From Bacilli bacterium (lineage in GTDB: Bacteria > Bacillota_I > Bacilli_A > RF39 > UBA660), in contig CAAENH010000138.1 of assembly GCA_900757295.1 (NCBI GenBank), forward strand, positions 1-16,403: a stretch of 16,403 nt of DNA, in the 5' to 3' direction. The notes below the pieces were generated by a model. It was not told where the DNA came from and did no database searches. It saw only the letters and a program-made list of their open reading frames with translations. The position numbers and the translations under genes are program-made. Of this stretch, positions 7,696 to 15,211 are shown in pieces (within the stretch, counting starts at the first letter, position 1; every line of letters begins with the position of its first letter).

Positions 7696-8231
7696 TGAAA
7701 ATATTTATAATTAGTGGGAAAGCAAAAAGTGGCAAAAATGAAGTAGCAAAAATAATAAAAGAATATTACCAAAAATATGAACAGAAAACTGTTATTACTG
7801 CTTATTCCAAATATTTAAAGATATTTGCTCATGAAATATTAAATTGGGATTATAAAGAAAATGACAAACCAAGAACTTTTTTACAAAATATTGGTATGGA
7901 TATAAGAAACAAATATGGTTATGATTTTCTAATTAATAGAATGATGGAAGATATAAATATTTATCAGGATTATGTACAAAACATTGTCATAAGCGATGCA
8001 AGACTACCAATTGAAATTGAACAAATTAAAGATAATTATGATCAAGTTTGTACAATTCATGTTATAGGACCAGAAAATAAACTTACTAAAGAACAGCAAG
8101 GTCATTATACAGAACATGCATTAGATGAATATAACAAATTTGATTATGTAATAGATAATAATGATAATATAGAATCATTAAAGATAAAAGTAGAACAGAT
8201 ATTAAATGAGGTTGATAAAAATGAATATTAA
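7695..8231 (+). CDS. P-loop nucleotide-kinase-like protein (dNMP kinase type)
   Basis: 178 residues. The N-terminus FIISGKAKSGKNEVAKII is a P-loop (G8 to K14), but with Asn15 where Ser or Thr usually coordinates Mg2+. This form resembles phage-type deoxynucleoside-monophosphate kinases (GxxxSGKD). Further features fit that fold: DKPRTFLQNIGMDIRNK (~57-73), the strand IVISDARLPIEIEQIK (~97-112), and the C-terminal TEHALDEYNKFDYVIDNN (~139-156), which matches the SE-L-fD-vI-N pattern closing many small P-loop kinases. The substrate is not known. It is translationally coupled to the permease upstream by the TAATG junction and overlaps alaS by 11 bp, so the three genes form one operon. Confidence 0.7.
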   Translation: MKIFIISGKAKSGKNEVAKIIKEYYQKYEQKTVITAYSKYLKIFAHEILNWDYKENDKPRTFLQNIGMDIRNKYGYDFLINRMMEDINIYQDYVQNIVISDARLPIEIEQIKDNYDQVCTIHVIGPENKLTKEQQGHYTEHALDEYNKFDYVIDNNDNIESLKIKVEQILNEVDKNEY

Positions 8232-9972
8232 AGATTTATACATAGATTTTTTTGTGAAAAAAGGTCATAAACAAATACCAAGCGCTCCAGTAATTCCTGA
8301 AAATGATCCATCAGTATTATTTAATACAGCTGGAATGCAACCTTTAGTTCCATATTTAATGGGCCAATCTCATCCTTATGGAACAAGATTAGTTGATTAT
8401 CAAAAATGTATAAGAACAAATGACTTAGATGAAGTAGGAGATACTACACATCATACATTTTTTGAAATGTTAGGCAATTGGAGTTTAGGAGACTATTTTA
8501 AAAAAGAAAGTATTACATGGAGTTTTGAGTTTTTAACAGAAGTTTTAAAAGTAGATAAAAATAGACTAGCAGTAACTGTATTTGCTGGTAATGATAAAAT
8601 TGATGAAGACAAAGAATCTATTCAAATTTGGAAAAGCTTGGGCATTAATGAAAAAAGAATAGCTAAAACAGCAGATGATAATTTTTGGATTGCAGGAGAA
8701 TCTGGACCTTGCGGACCTGATTCTGAAATATTTTATTTTCGCAGTAATGATGAAATACCAGAAATATTTGATCCAGAAGATGAACGTTGGGTAGAAATAT
8801 GGAATAATGTTTTTATGCAATATTTTAAAGATGAAAATGGTAATTATAGTGATCTACCTAAAAAAAATGTTGATACTGGAATGGGACTAGAAAGAATAAC
8901 TGCTGTTTTAGAAAATGTAAATGATAATTATGAATCATCAATATGGAAAGATATAATTAAAGAAATAGAAGATATAACTAACTTACCATATGATGAAAAT
9001 AAACAAAGTATGAGAATAATAGCTGATCATATTAGAACAAGTGTTTTTATATCAGCAGATAGATCAGGTATAAAACCTAGTAATACAGATCAAGGCTATA
9101 TCTTAAGAAGATTAATAAGAAGAGCAATTAGACATGCTAAAAAATTAAATATTGATATTTCAAGTGATTGGGATATTAGAATAGCCAGATTAATTATTAA
9201 TAAATATAAAAAATATTATGATGAATTATCTGAAAATGAAAAAGTCGTTTATGAAGTATTAACTAATGAAAAACAAAGATTTAATAAGACTTTAGAAAAA
9301 GGGTTAAGAGAATTTGAAAAAATAACATCTAAATTAGATAATAATTTATTAAACAAAGACTTAGCTTTTAAACTATATGATACTTATGGATTTCCAATAG
9401 AACTTACTGTAGAGTTAGCTAAAGAAAAAAATATTGATGTAGACACAGAAGGATTTAAAGAAAAATTTAAAGCTCATCAAGAATTATCTAGAAATAATTC
9501 ATTAGGTAAATTTAAAGGCGGTTTATCAGGCAATAGTGAGATTGAAATAAGGTATCATACTGCAACCCATCTTTTAAATGCTGCTTTAAAAATTGTTGTT
9601 AATGAAAATGTTCATCAAAAAGGAAGCAATATTACTAGTCAAAGAATGCGTTTTGACTTTAGTTGTGATCATAAATTAACAGCAGAAGAAAAACAAAAAG
9701 TGGAAGACTTAGTAAATCAATGGATTGAAGAAGGCTTAGATGTCGTAAAAGAGGAAATGTCTAAATCTGAAGCAATAAAATCAGGTGCAGAATGTATGTT
9801 TATTGAAAAATACCCAGATATTGTAACTGTTTATTCAATAGGAAATGTTTCTAAAGAATTATGTGGTGGACCACATGTTAAAAATACTAAAGAATTAGGT
9901 AAATTTAAAATAACAAAAGAAGAAGCATCTTCAGCTGGAGTAAGAAGAATAAAAGCAATATTAGAAGATTAA
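8221..9972 (+). CDS. alaS: Alanyl-tRNA synthetase, compact divergent form without the C-Ala domain
   Basis: 583 residues against about 875 for typical bacterial AlaRS. The class II core spans ~1-240: FNTAGMQPLVPYLMG, a motif 2 region reading QKCIRTNDLDEVGD then HHTFFEMLGNWSLGDYF, AGESGPCGPDSEIFYF, and motif 3 DTGMGLERI. The tRNA-recognition helices follow, with DHIRTSVFI and GYILRRLIRRAIRHAKKL. The usual beta-barrel between residues ~430 and 440 is almost absent. The editing domain is present with zinc ligands H446 and H450 (HTATH) and C548 and H552 (CGGPH). The protein ends at SAGVRRIKAILED, directly after editing, so the coiled coil and C-Ala/DHHA1 domain are missing. The AGGKH insertion usual in motif 2 is also missing. 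ATG 8221 follows TGAGGTTG; the in-frame ATG 8206 has no such site. Confidence 0.93.
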   Translation: MNIKDLYIDFFVKKGHKQIPSAPVIPENDPSVLFNTAGMQPLVPYLMGQSHPYGTRLVDYQKCIRTNDLDEVGDTTHHTFFEMLGNWSLGDYFKKESITWSFEFLTEVLKVDKNRLAVTVFAGNDKIDEDKESIQIWKSLGINEKRIAKTADDNFWIAGESGPCGPDSEIFYFRSNDEIPEIFDPEDERWVEIWNNVFMQYFKDENGNYSDLPKKNVDTGMGLERITAVLENVNDNYESSIWKDIIKEIEDITNLPYDENKQSMRIIADHIRTSVFISADRSGIKPSNTDQGYILRRLIRRAIRHAKKLNIDISSDWDIRIARLIINKYKKYYDELSENEKVVYEVLTNEKQRFNKTLEKGLREFEKITSKLDNNLLNKDLAFKLYDTYGFPIELTVELAKEKNIDVDTEGFKEKFKAHQELSRNNSLGKFKGGLSGNSEIEIRYHTATHLLNAALKIVVNENVHQKGSNITSQRMRFDFSCDHKLTAEEKQKVEDLVNQWIEEGLDVVKEEMSKSEAIKSGAECMFIEKYPDIVTVYSIGNVSKELCGGPHVKNTKELGKFKITKEEASSAGVRRIKAILED

Positions 9973-9986
9973 ATTCTTCTTTTTTT
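9963..9986 (+). terminator. Terminator of alaS
   Basis: AGAAGA (9963-9968) pairs with TCTTCT (9975-9980) around a 6-nt loop, followed by a T-run. The stem is short and includes the last sense codons; the stop codon lies in the loop. Confidence 0.6.
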
Positions 9987-9987
9987 A

Positions 9988-9996
9988 TGTTATAAT
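9988..9996 (+). promoter_or_regulatory. Extended -10 promoter of the first TasA-like gene
   Basis: TGTTATAAT, an extended -10 (TGn plus TATAAT), lies 25 bp before the start codon. The strong ribosome binding site AGGGAG follows at about 10008-10013. No good -35 box is visible. Confidence 0.6.
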
Positions 9997-10021
9997 ATCT
10001 ATAGATAGAGGGAGAATAAAA

Positions 10022-11722
10022 ATGGTAGAGAAAATAAATAAAACAAGTAATAAAAAAATAGTTATGGTAAGTGCTCTGTTAATGATAATAATACTAATAA
10101 TAGGATTTACATATGCATATTGGACAAGAAATTTTACCCAAAGTGGAACAAATATAAGCAAATATAAATGTTTTAATGTAACATATAAAGAAAATGTAGA
10201 AGGAATAACATTAGAAAATGGGTATCCAATAAGCGATGAAGAAGGATTGCAACAAGAACCATATGAAGTAGAAATAGAAAATACATGCGAAACAGTAGCA
10301 AGTTATAATGTGGTATTAAATAAAATGAATCCAACAACAGTAAAAGACGAATATATAAAAATAGGGATGAATGAAGAGGTAAAAAAATTAAGTGAATTAA
10401 ATACGATAGACAGTACATTAGAAAATGCAAGTTATGGAAAAATATTAAAGACAGGAGTATTAGGAGTAAAAGAAAGTACAACAATAAGTGTAAGAAGTTG
10501 GATGGATATAGATACACCAGAAGAAGAGGGAACAAATAAAATCTTTGAAAATAAAATAACAATCGAATCAGTAGCAGGAAATAAGCAACTAGCAGCATTA
10601 ATATTAGCTAATAATGAATTAAAAACAACTACAATTGATTACAAAATAGGTGAACCTCAATTAGTAACTTATAAAGAATCTATTACTAAAGATTATGTAT
10701 ATAATTCTTATAACGAAGCTACTATAGATAATCTTCATAATTCAAAAACAAGAACTAGAATATTAGGATCAAGTTATACTTTTAATGAGACAACGGGAAA
10801 ATATACTCTTACAAACACTACAAATAACACAACTATAGATAATAATTCAATTGGAAAATATACATGTATGAATGCTAGTACATCTTGTATTGCAATGGTA
10901 AAAATAAAAGAAGTAGATACAACTAGCAATGCGACATTTAACTATGTTACTAAAGCCGATAAATATTTACAAGGAATTGGAACTGCGTCTAAAAATAGTG
11001 GCTTATATAAAGCCGAAGATGACGATGGAGACAGTTATTATTTTAGAGGAGATATCAAAAATAATTATGTTTCATTTGCTAATATTTTATGGCGAATAGT
11101 CCGTATAAACGGAGATAAAACGATTAGATTAGTTAAAGATGAATCTATTAGTGAAAGTAAATTTAACGAAGTATATGACAATAAATATTTTGGTTATACC
11201 TATGATAATGATCATATATGTACTAAACAAAATCCATGTTTAACAACAACAGGAACAAGTAGTACAATAAAAACCAATTTAGAAAATTGGTATACTACAA
11301 ACTTAAATAATTATGATGATAAAATTGCTTTAGAATCATTTTGTAATGATACCAGCAATAGTTCTACTAGTGCAATTAATAAAAGTAACCCTGTATTAAC
11401 TTGTACAGATACTACAGAAAACTATGGTGGAAACTATAAATTAAAAATTGGTATTCTAAATGCTCATGAAGTAACTATGGCAGGTATAGTTAAACAAAAG
11501 TCATCTAATAAAAATCCACTTGAAACTAACTTTATTTATAAAAAGAATCCATATTGGACTTTAACACCTTCATCAGATGGAATCTTTCTTCAAGAAGGTG
11601 GTAGTCTTTCAATAGATGATAATAATGTAATTGCTGATATATATCCTGTAATAAATTTAAACTCAGATATTAAAGTAATAAGTGGCAATGGTACATTAGC
11701 TAAACCATATATTGTAGATTAG
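10022..11722 (+). CDS. Secreted modular surface protein, SipW/TasA-like N-terminus (paralogue 1)
   Basis: 566 residues. The N-terminus KKIVMVSALLMIIILIIGFTYAYW (split here as KK, core 13-28, FTYAYW) is of the SipW-dependent type seen in TasA and camelysin-like proteins. Residues ~35-186 look like a beta-rich TasA-type domain (VEIENTCETVASYNVVL). Residues 252-298 form a repeat module (SYTFNETTGKYTL, then IGKYTC, C289, MVKIKEV). Residues ~325-566 form a domain with DDDGDSYYFRGDI, YVSFANILWRIVRING, ENWYTTNL, KLKIGILNAHEV, YWTLTPSS and YPVINLNSDIKV, ending in GNGTLAKPYIVD. This resembles DUF6273-like domains, with uncertainty. No sortase motif or C-terminal membrane segment is present. Codon usage switches sharply at about residue 200. 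It has its own promoter and terminator. Confidence 0.75.
   Translation: MVEKINKTSNKKIVMVSALLMIIILIIGFTYAYWTRNFTQSGTNISKYKCFNVTYKENVEGITLENGYPISDEEGLQQEPYEVEIENTCETVASYNVVLNKMNPTTVKDEYIKIGMNEEVKKLSELNTIDSTLENASYGKILKTGVLGVKESTTISVRSWMDIDTPEEEGTNKIFENKITIESVAGNKQLAALILANNELKTTTIDYKIGEPQLVTYKESITKDYVYNSYNEATIDNLHNSKTRTRILGSSYTFNETTGKYTLTNTTNNTTIDNNSIGKYTCMNASTSCIAMVKIKEVDTTSNATFNYVTKADKYLQGIGTASKNSGLYKAEDDDGDSYYFRGDIKNNYVSFANILWRIVRINGDKTIRLVKDESISESKFNEVYDNKYFGYTYDNDHICTKQNPCLTTTGTSSTIKTNLENWYTTNLNNYDDKIALESFCNDTSNSSTSAINKSNPVLTCTDTTENYGGNYKLKIGILNAHEVTMAGIVKQKSSNKNPLETNFIYKKNPYWTLTPSSDGIFLQEGGSLSIDDNNVIADIYPVINLNSDIKVISGNGTLAKPYIVD
10775..10915 (+). repeat. GKYxC module, single copy in paralogue 1
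   Basis: Encodes residues 252-298 with the pattern Y-F-x4-G-x-YTL-N, then IGKYTC, a second Cys seven residues later, and KIKEV. It aligns with two modules in the downstream paralogue (12483-12623 and 12720-12866). Confidence 0.75.
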
Positions 11723-11745
11723 AAGTTATTTTACTTCTTTTTTTA
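11721..11745 (+). terminator. Terminator of paralogue 1
   Basis: AGAAGT (11721-11726) pairs with ACTTCT (11733-11738) around TATTTT, followed by a T-run. The stem overlaps the TAG stop codon. Confidence 0.75.
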
Positions 11746-11754
11746 GCTTACTTT

Positions 11755-11763
11755 TGCTATAAT
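11755..11763 (+). promoter_or_regulatory. Extended -10 promoter of paralogue 2
   Basis: TGCTATAAT is an extended -10 located 26 bp before the start codon, followed by the ribosome binding site AGAGGAGA (11778-11785). Layout matches that of paralogue 1. Confidence 0.6.
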
Positions 11764-11789
11764 CTAAATTAGAGAATAGAGGAGATAAA

Positions 11790-13802
11790 ATGGTAGAGAA
11801 AATTAGAAATATTAGTAATAAAAAATTTATTTTATTTAGTATATTATCATGCTTATTAATACTAACAATTGGAACAACTTATGCCTTTTTTACAACCAAT
11901 ATTTTAGGCAATAGTGATGCTAAATCAACTCAAGTATATGCAGGAATAATGAGCTTGAAATTAGATGGAACTACAATAACTAGTGCTGATGGAATGTATC
12001 CGGGTGCAAGTCATACTATTGAGTTTAGTGTTGAAAACACTGGAACATTAACAACAACCTATGAATTAGACATGAAAGAAGTTTATAATGATCTTAATAA
12101 TAGTTATATGGTTTATACTATAACTAAAAATGATGAATTAGTTAAAGAAGAAACTGTTGTTCCTCAAATAGATGATGTATTGCTACCTGCTGTTGTTATT
12201 GCTCCTCAAGAAATAGATAACTATAAATTAACAATAACTTATAAGAATTCTGATTCATTGCAAAATAGTGATGAAGGTAAATCATTTAGTGGCAGAGTTC
12301 AAATTAGTGGAATAGATAGTAGTAATTACTTACAGGCAAAAGTATTAGCTAGATCAATCAATGCAAATGAACCTGATTATGAAAGTCCTGATCCAGTAGC
12401 TATATCTAACGAAGAAGTGTTAAAAGATCAAGAAGTATCTGTTAATTCTTTAGTTAATGGAAATATGAGTATTGGTGATGGATATAAATACAATAAAAGT
12501 TCAGGCTTGTATACATTGACAAATCTCCAAACTAATCAAACCTTTAATAAATCAACAATCGGCAAATATGCTTGTGCAAATAACAATGGAGTTTGTCAGA
12601 AAATATATAAAATTAAAGAAGTAAAAGAAAGTGAAGCTAAAGAAAATTATAGTCAAAATATTGAAGAAAATGTTACAGTAAGTTATACAAGTTCTTCTAA
12701 TAAAATAGTAGCAGAAAGTTTCCATTTTGATCAAGACACAGGATATTTTATATTAGAAAATCTAAGTGAATTAAAAAGTTATGATTCATCTGATGTTGGT
12801 AAATATACATGCAATAGTAATAGCACATCTGGACAATGTACAATAATGTATAAAATAAATAGTGTAACTGATACTACAGTAAATAATGTTGATAAATATT
12901 CAAGAAGTGCCAATTATAATACAATAACAAAAGCAGACCAATACGGTTCAACTTCTACATCAGTTCTTACAAGTGAAAGTGGCGTATATAAAACAGAAGA
13001 TGATGATGGAGAAAGCTATTATTTTAGAGGAAAAATAGATAATAATTATGTATCATTTGCTAATAATATATGGCGAATAGTAAGAATTAATGGTGATGGA
13101 TCTATAAGATTAATCCACGCTTCAGATATTGGAACAAGTAAATTTAATCTAACAAGAAAGATTGGTTATACTTATGATAATGAGAGTGAATGTACTAAAG
13201 AAAGTCCATGTATAAGTGATTATAATAAAGAAACATCTGCATTTGCAAATAATAAAACAGCAACAGATAGTGTAGTCAAAACATATTTAGAAGATTGGTA
13301 TATAAATAATTTAAAAGATTATGATGATAAAATTAATCTTTCAAATTTTTGTAATGATACCACAATAACAAGTACTAATGCGACAGGAGTTACAAAATAC
13401 TATGGTGGTTATAATAGAATCTTAAAATTAAAACAACCATCATTAAAATGTTCTAATCCTAGCACCACTGATGGTGGAAACTATAAATTAAAAATCGGCC
13501 TATTAAATGCAGATGAAATAAATTATGCAGGGTTAAGCTACAGACAAATTACTACTACTTCATCTAATACTTCAAAAATTGCTGATAAAACTAACTATTT
13601 ATACTATAGTAGAGCATGGTATTCTATGACACCCCATCATTCAAATTCTACTAGTTCATATATGCTTTATGTATCTTCAGGTAGGATGTCCAACAATGAT
13701 ATCACTACTGCCCTATATATTCGCCCAGTAATAAATTTGAAATCCGATATTCAAATAACAGGAGGAGATGGAACTGAATCTAATCCATACGTAGTAGAAT
13801 AA
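11790..13802 (+). CDS. Secreted modular surface protein, SipW/TasA-like N-terminus (paralogue 2)
   Basis: 670 residues, starting MVEKI like its upstream neighbour. The signal sequence (core ~13-28, ending TIGTTYAFFTTN) is a classic SipW-type/TasA form, with likely cleavage after TYA. Residues ~40-175 form a TasA-like beta domain (GMYPGASHTIEFSVENTGTL, then TTTYELDM). Two modules follow at 232-278 and 311-359, each with GKYxC and a second Cys (C262/C269; C341/C350). The C-terminal domain (~400-670) closely matches paralogue 1: DDDGESYYFRGKI, YVSFANNIWRIVRINGDGSI, C468/C474, NFCND, KLKIGLLNADEI, WYSMTP, RPVINLKSDIQI, ending GTESNPYVVE. There is no LPxTG or C-terminal anchor, so it is likely secreted, a fibre component, or held by another partner. 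Own promoter and terminator. Confidence 0.78.
   Translation: MVEKIRNISNKKFILFSILSCLLILTIGTTYAFFTTNILGNSDAKSTQVYAGIMSLKLDGTTITSADGMYPGASHTIEFSVENTGTLTTTYELDMKEVYNDLNNSYMVYTITKNDELVKEETVVPQIDDVLLPAVVIAPQEIDNYKLTITYKNSDSLQNSDEGKSFSGRVQISGIDSSNYLQAKVLARSINANEPDYESPDPVAISNEEVLKDQEVSVNSLVNGNMSIGDGYKYNKSSGLYTLTNLQTNQTFNKSTIGKYACANNNGVCQKIYKIKEVKESEAKENYSQNIEENVTVSYTSSSNKIVAESFHFDQDTGYFILENLSELKSYDSSDVGKYTCNSNSTSGQCTIMYKINSVTDTTVNNVDKYSRSANYNTITKADQYGSTSTSVLTSESGVYKTEDDDGESYYFRGKIDNNYVSFANNIWRIVRINGDGSIRLIHASDIGTSKFNLTRKIGYTYDNESECTKESPCISDYNKETSAFANNKTATDSVVKTYLEDWYINNLKDYDDKINLSNFCNDTTITSTNATGVTKYYGGYNRILKLKQPSLKCSNPSTTDGGNYKLKIGLLNADEINYAGLSYRQITTTSSNTSKIADKTNYLYYSRAWYSMTPHHSNSTSSYMLYVSSGRMSNNDITTALYIRPVINLKSDIQITGGDGTESNPYVVE
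12483..12866 (+). repeat. Two GKYxC modules in paralogue 2 (12483-12623, 12720-12866)
   Basis: The modules begin YKYNKSSGLYTLTN and FHFDQDTGYFILEN and end YKIKEV and YKINSV. Each has an internal Cys pair. They are separated by ~32 residues of S/E/N-rich linker. Confidence 0.75.
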
Positions 13803-13840
13803 AAAAATGTAGATATTATTTTAAAATCTACATTTTTTTT
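13801..13840 (+). terminator. Terminator of paralogue 2
   Basis: ATGTAGAT (13807-13814) pairs with ATCTACAT (13826-13833). The stem is flanked by an A-run and a T-run that extend it, so it could act on both strands. Confidence 0.85.
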
Positions 13841-13878
13841 ATTGTAGTTAATTTACAATATCATAAAGAGATGATATT

Positions 13879-14853
13879 ATGAAAAAATTTAAAGCCAAAA
13901 GAAAAAGTAAATTTAAATTATTAAAAATAGTATTTGTAATAGGAATATGTTATTTTTCATTCTCATATTCGTTAAAACTTTTAATAAATAAAAAAATAAA
14001 AAATAAAGTAACTAATAAAGTTATTATTAATTATTTATTAAAAACCAGTTCCAATAATTTAGTTAAATTAAATAAAAATAATGATTTATTTAACTTAAAT
14101 TTTAATAGTTCTACCATTCTTTTAAAAACTGGCTTAAATAACATGATTAATGATGATGCCGTTGTGTTAGAAGATAATTATAATGAAGAAACTATAGTTA
14201 CTAAATACTTTGAAGATCCTAATAATTATATAGTAAATAAACCAATAATATATATTTATAATACTCATCAATTAGAAGAATATAGTAATAGTAATGTATC
14301 TAATTATGATGCTTCTCCAAATGTATTAATGGCTAGTTATATTTTAAAAGAAAAACTAAACGATTTAAATATTCCAACAATAGTAGAACAAACTAATATA
14401 AATCAAATATTAGATACAAATAATTGGAAATATAACTATTCATACAAAGCAAGTAAGATGTTAATTGAGGATGCATTATCAAAAAATGATAGCTTAAAAT
14501 ATATTATAGATTTACATAGAGACTCTCTACCAAAAGATAAAACCACATTAATTAATAATAATGTTAAATACGCGAAAATTCTATTTGTAGTGGGTTTAGA
14601 ACATGAAAATTATGAAAGTAATTTACAAATAGCTGAAAAATTAAATGAAATTATAAATAGTAAAATTCCTAATATATCTAAAGGAGTTTTAAAAAAAGGA
14701 GGTAAAGGTAATAATGGAATATATAATCAAGATTTAAATAGTAATGCTATGTTAATTGAGCTAGGAGGCCCTGAAAATACAATTGATGAAGTAACTAATT
14801 CTTTAAACATCATTGCAGATTCTTTATATGATTTAATAAAGGAGAAATCATGA
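13879..14853 (+). CDS. spoIIP: SpoIIP-family N-acetylmuramoyl-L-alanine amidase/endopeptidase
   Basis: In spore formers SpoIIP cuts peptidoglycan with SpoIID and SpoIIM to drive engulfment. This copy has 324 residues. Residues ~12-34 form one membrane anchor after a Lys/Arg-rich cytoplasmic start. After a ~85-residue linker, the amidase domain begins near 120 with IIYIYNTHQLEEYS (H130, E134), continues with SYKASKMLIEDAL, then YIIDLHRDSLP (H213, R214, D215), and ends with AMLIELGGPENTIDEVTNSL (E294). These match the zinc-binding and catalytic positions of the family. The ribosome binding site is modest (AAAGAGATGAT), and TACAAT at 13854 may be its -10. It overlaps the next gene through ATGA. 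Whether this organism forms spores cannot be judged from the window; a vegetative role is possible. Confidence 0.88.
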   Translation: MKKFKAKRKSKFKLLKIVFVIGICYFSFSYSLKLLINKKIKNKVTNKVIINYLLKTSSNNLVKLNKNNDLFNLNFNSSTILLKTGLNNMINDDAVVLEDNYNEETIVTKYFEDPNNYIVNKPIIYIYNTHQLEEYSNSNVSNYDASPNVLMASYILKEKLNDLNIPTIVEQTNINQILDTNNWKYNYSYKASKMLIEDALSKNDSLKYIIDLHRDSLPKDKTTLINNNVKYAKILFVVGLEHENYESNLQIAEKLNEIINSKIPNISKGVLKKGGKGNNGIYNQDLNSNAMLIELGGPENTIDEVTNSLNIIADSLYDLIKEKS

Positions 14854-15179
14854 AAAAGAAAAAAAATAATAAGCTTTTCAGGTTAATTCTATTAAGTTTA
14901 TTTATTATTTATATAGGATTATACATTGCTAATGAAACTGGATATTATGAAAGCAAATTAAACAATAAAGTAAGATTAACTAATGAATCTATTAGACAAT
15001 TTGAAAAAGATGTAGAAGATGGAAAAAATGTTACAATAGAAGATTATTTAAAAGATGAAACTGTAGATTATAGTAATAAAGTATCAAAACTAGGCTTGAA
15101 ATTTTCTAAAACAACTGAAGATTTTATGTCAGATGGTTTATCAAAAATATTTAAAGTTTTAGGAAAATTATTCAGTTAG
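14850..15179 (+). CDS. Small single-pass membrane protein coupled to spoIIP
   Basis: 109 residues. MKKKKNNK is followed by a hydrophobic segment (~10-26), so the C-terminal ~80 residues probably lie outside. The soluble part is charged and helical: IRQFEKDVEDGKNVTIEDYL, then SKLGLKFSKTTEDFM and LSKIFKVLGKLF. I recognise no domain. The start overlaps the spoIIP stop as ATGA, with GGAG (14840-14843) upstream, so the two are translationally coupled and probably act together at the membrane. An accessory or stabilising role for SpoIIP is inference only. Confidence 0.75.
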   Translation: MKKKKNNKLFRLILLSLFIIYIGLYIANETGYYESKLNNKVRLTNESIRQFEKDVEDGKNVTIEDYLKDETVDYSNKVSKLGLKFSKTTEDFMSDGLSKIFKVLGKLFS

Positions 15180-15188
15180 TGTTATACT
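15180..15188 (+). promoter_or_regulatory. Extended -10 promoter of corA
   Basis: TGTTATACT, an extended -10, begins at the stop codon of the small membrane-protein gene and lies 23 bp before the corA start. No clear -35 box is seen. Confidence 0.45.
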
Positions 15189-15211
15189 TATAGTAAAGGT
15201 AGTGATAATAT

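Noticed and set aside
10173..10598. A 141-codon open frame on the minus strand inside paralogue 1
   Set aside because: It is Leu/Phe/Tyr/His-rich and lies exactly where the plus-strand gene has its ATA/ACA/GTA-heavy codon use, which removes stop triplets from that antisense frame. No ribosome binding site or domain supports it.
14851..14853. TGA as a tryptophan codon (Mycoplasma-type code)
   Set aside because: TGG is used for Trp throughout. Reading through the spoIIP TGA meets TAA within about a dozen codons, and the ATGA overlap with the next gene is a normal coupled stop/start.
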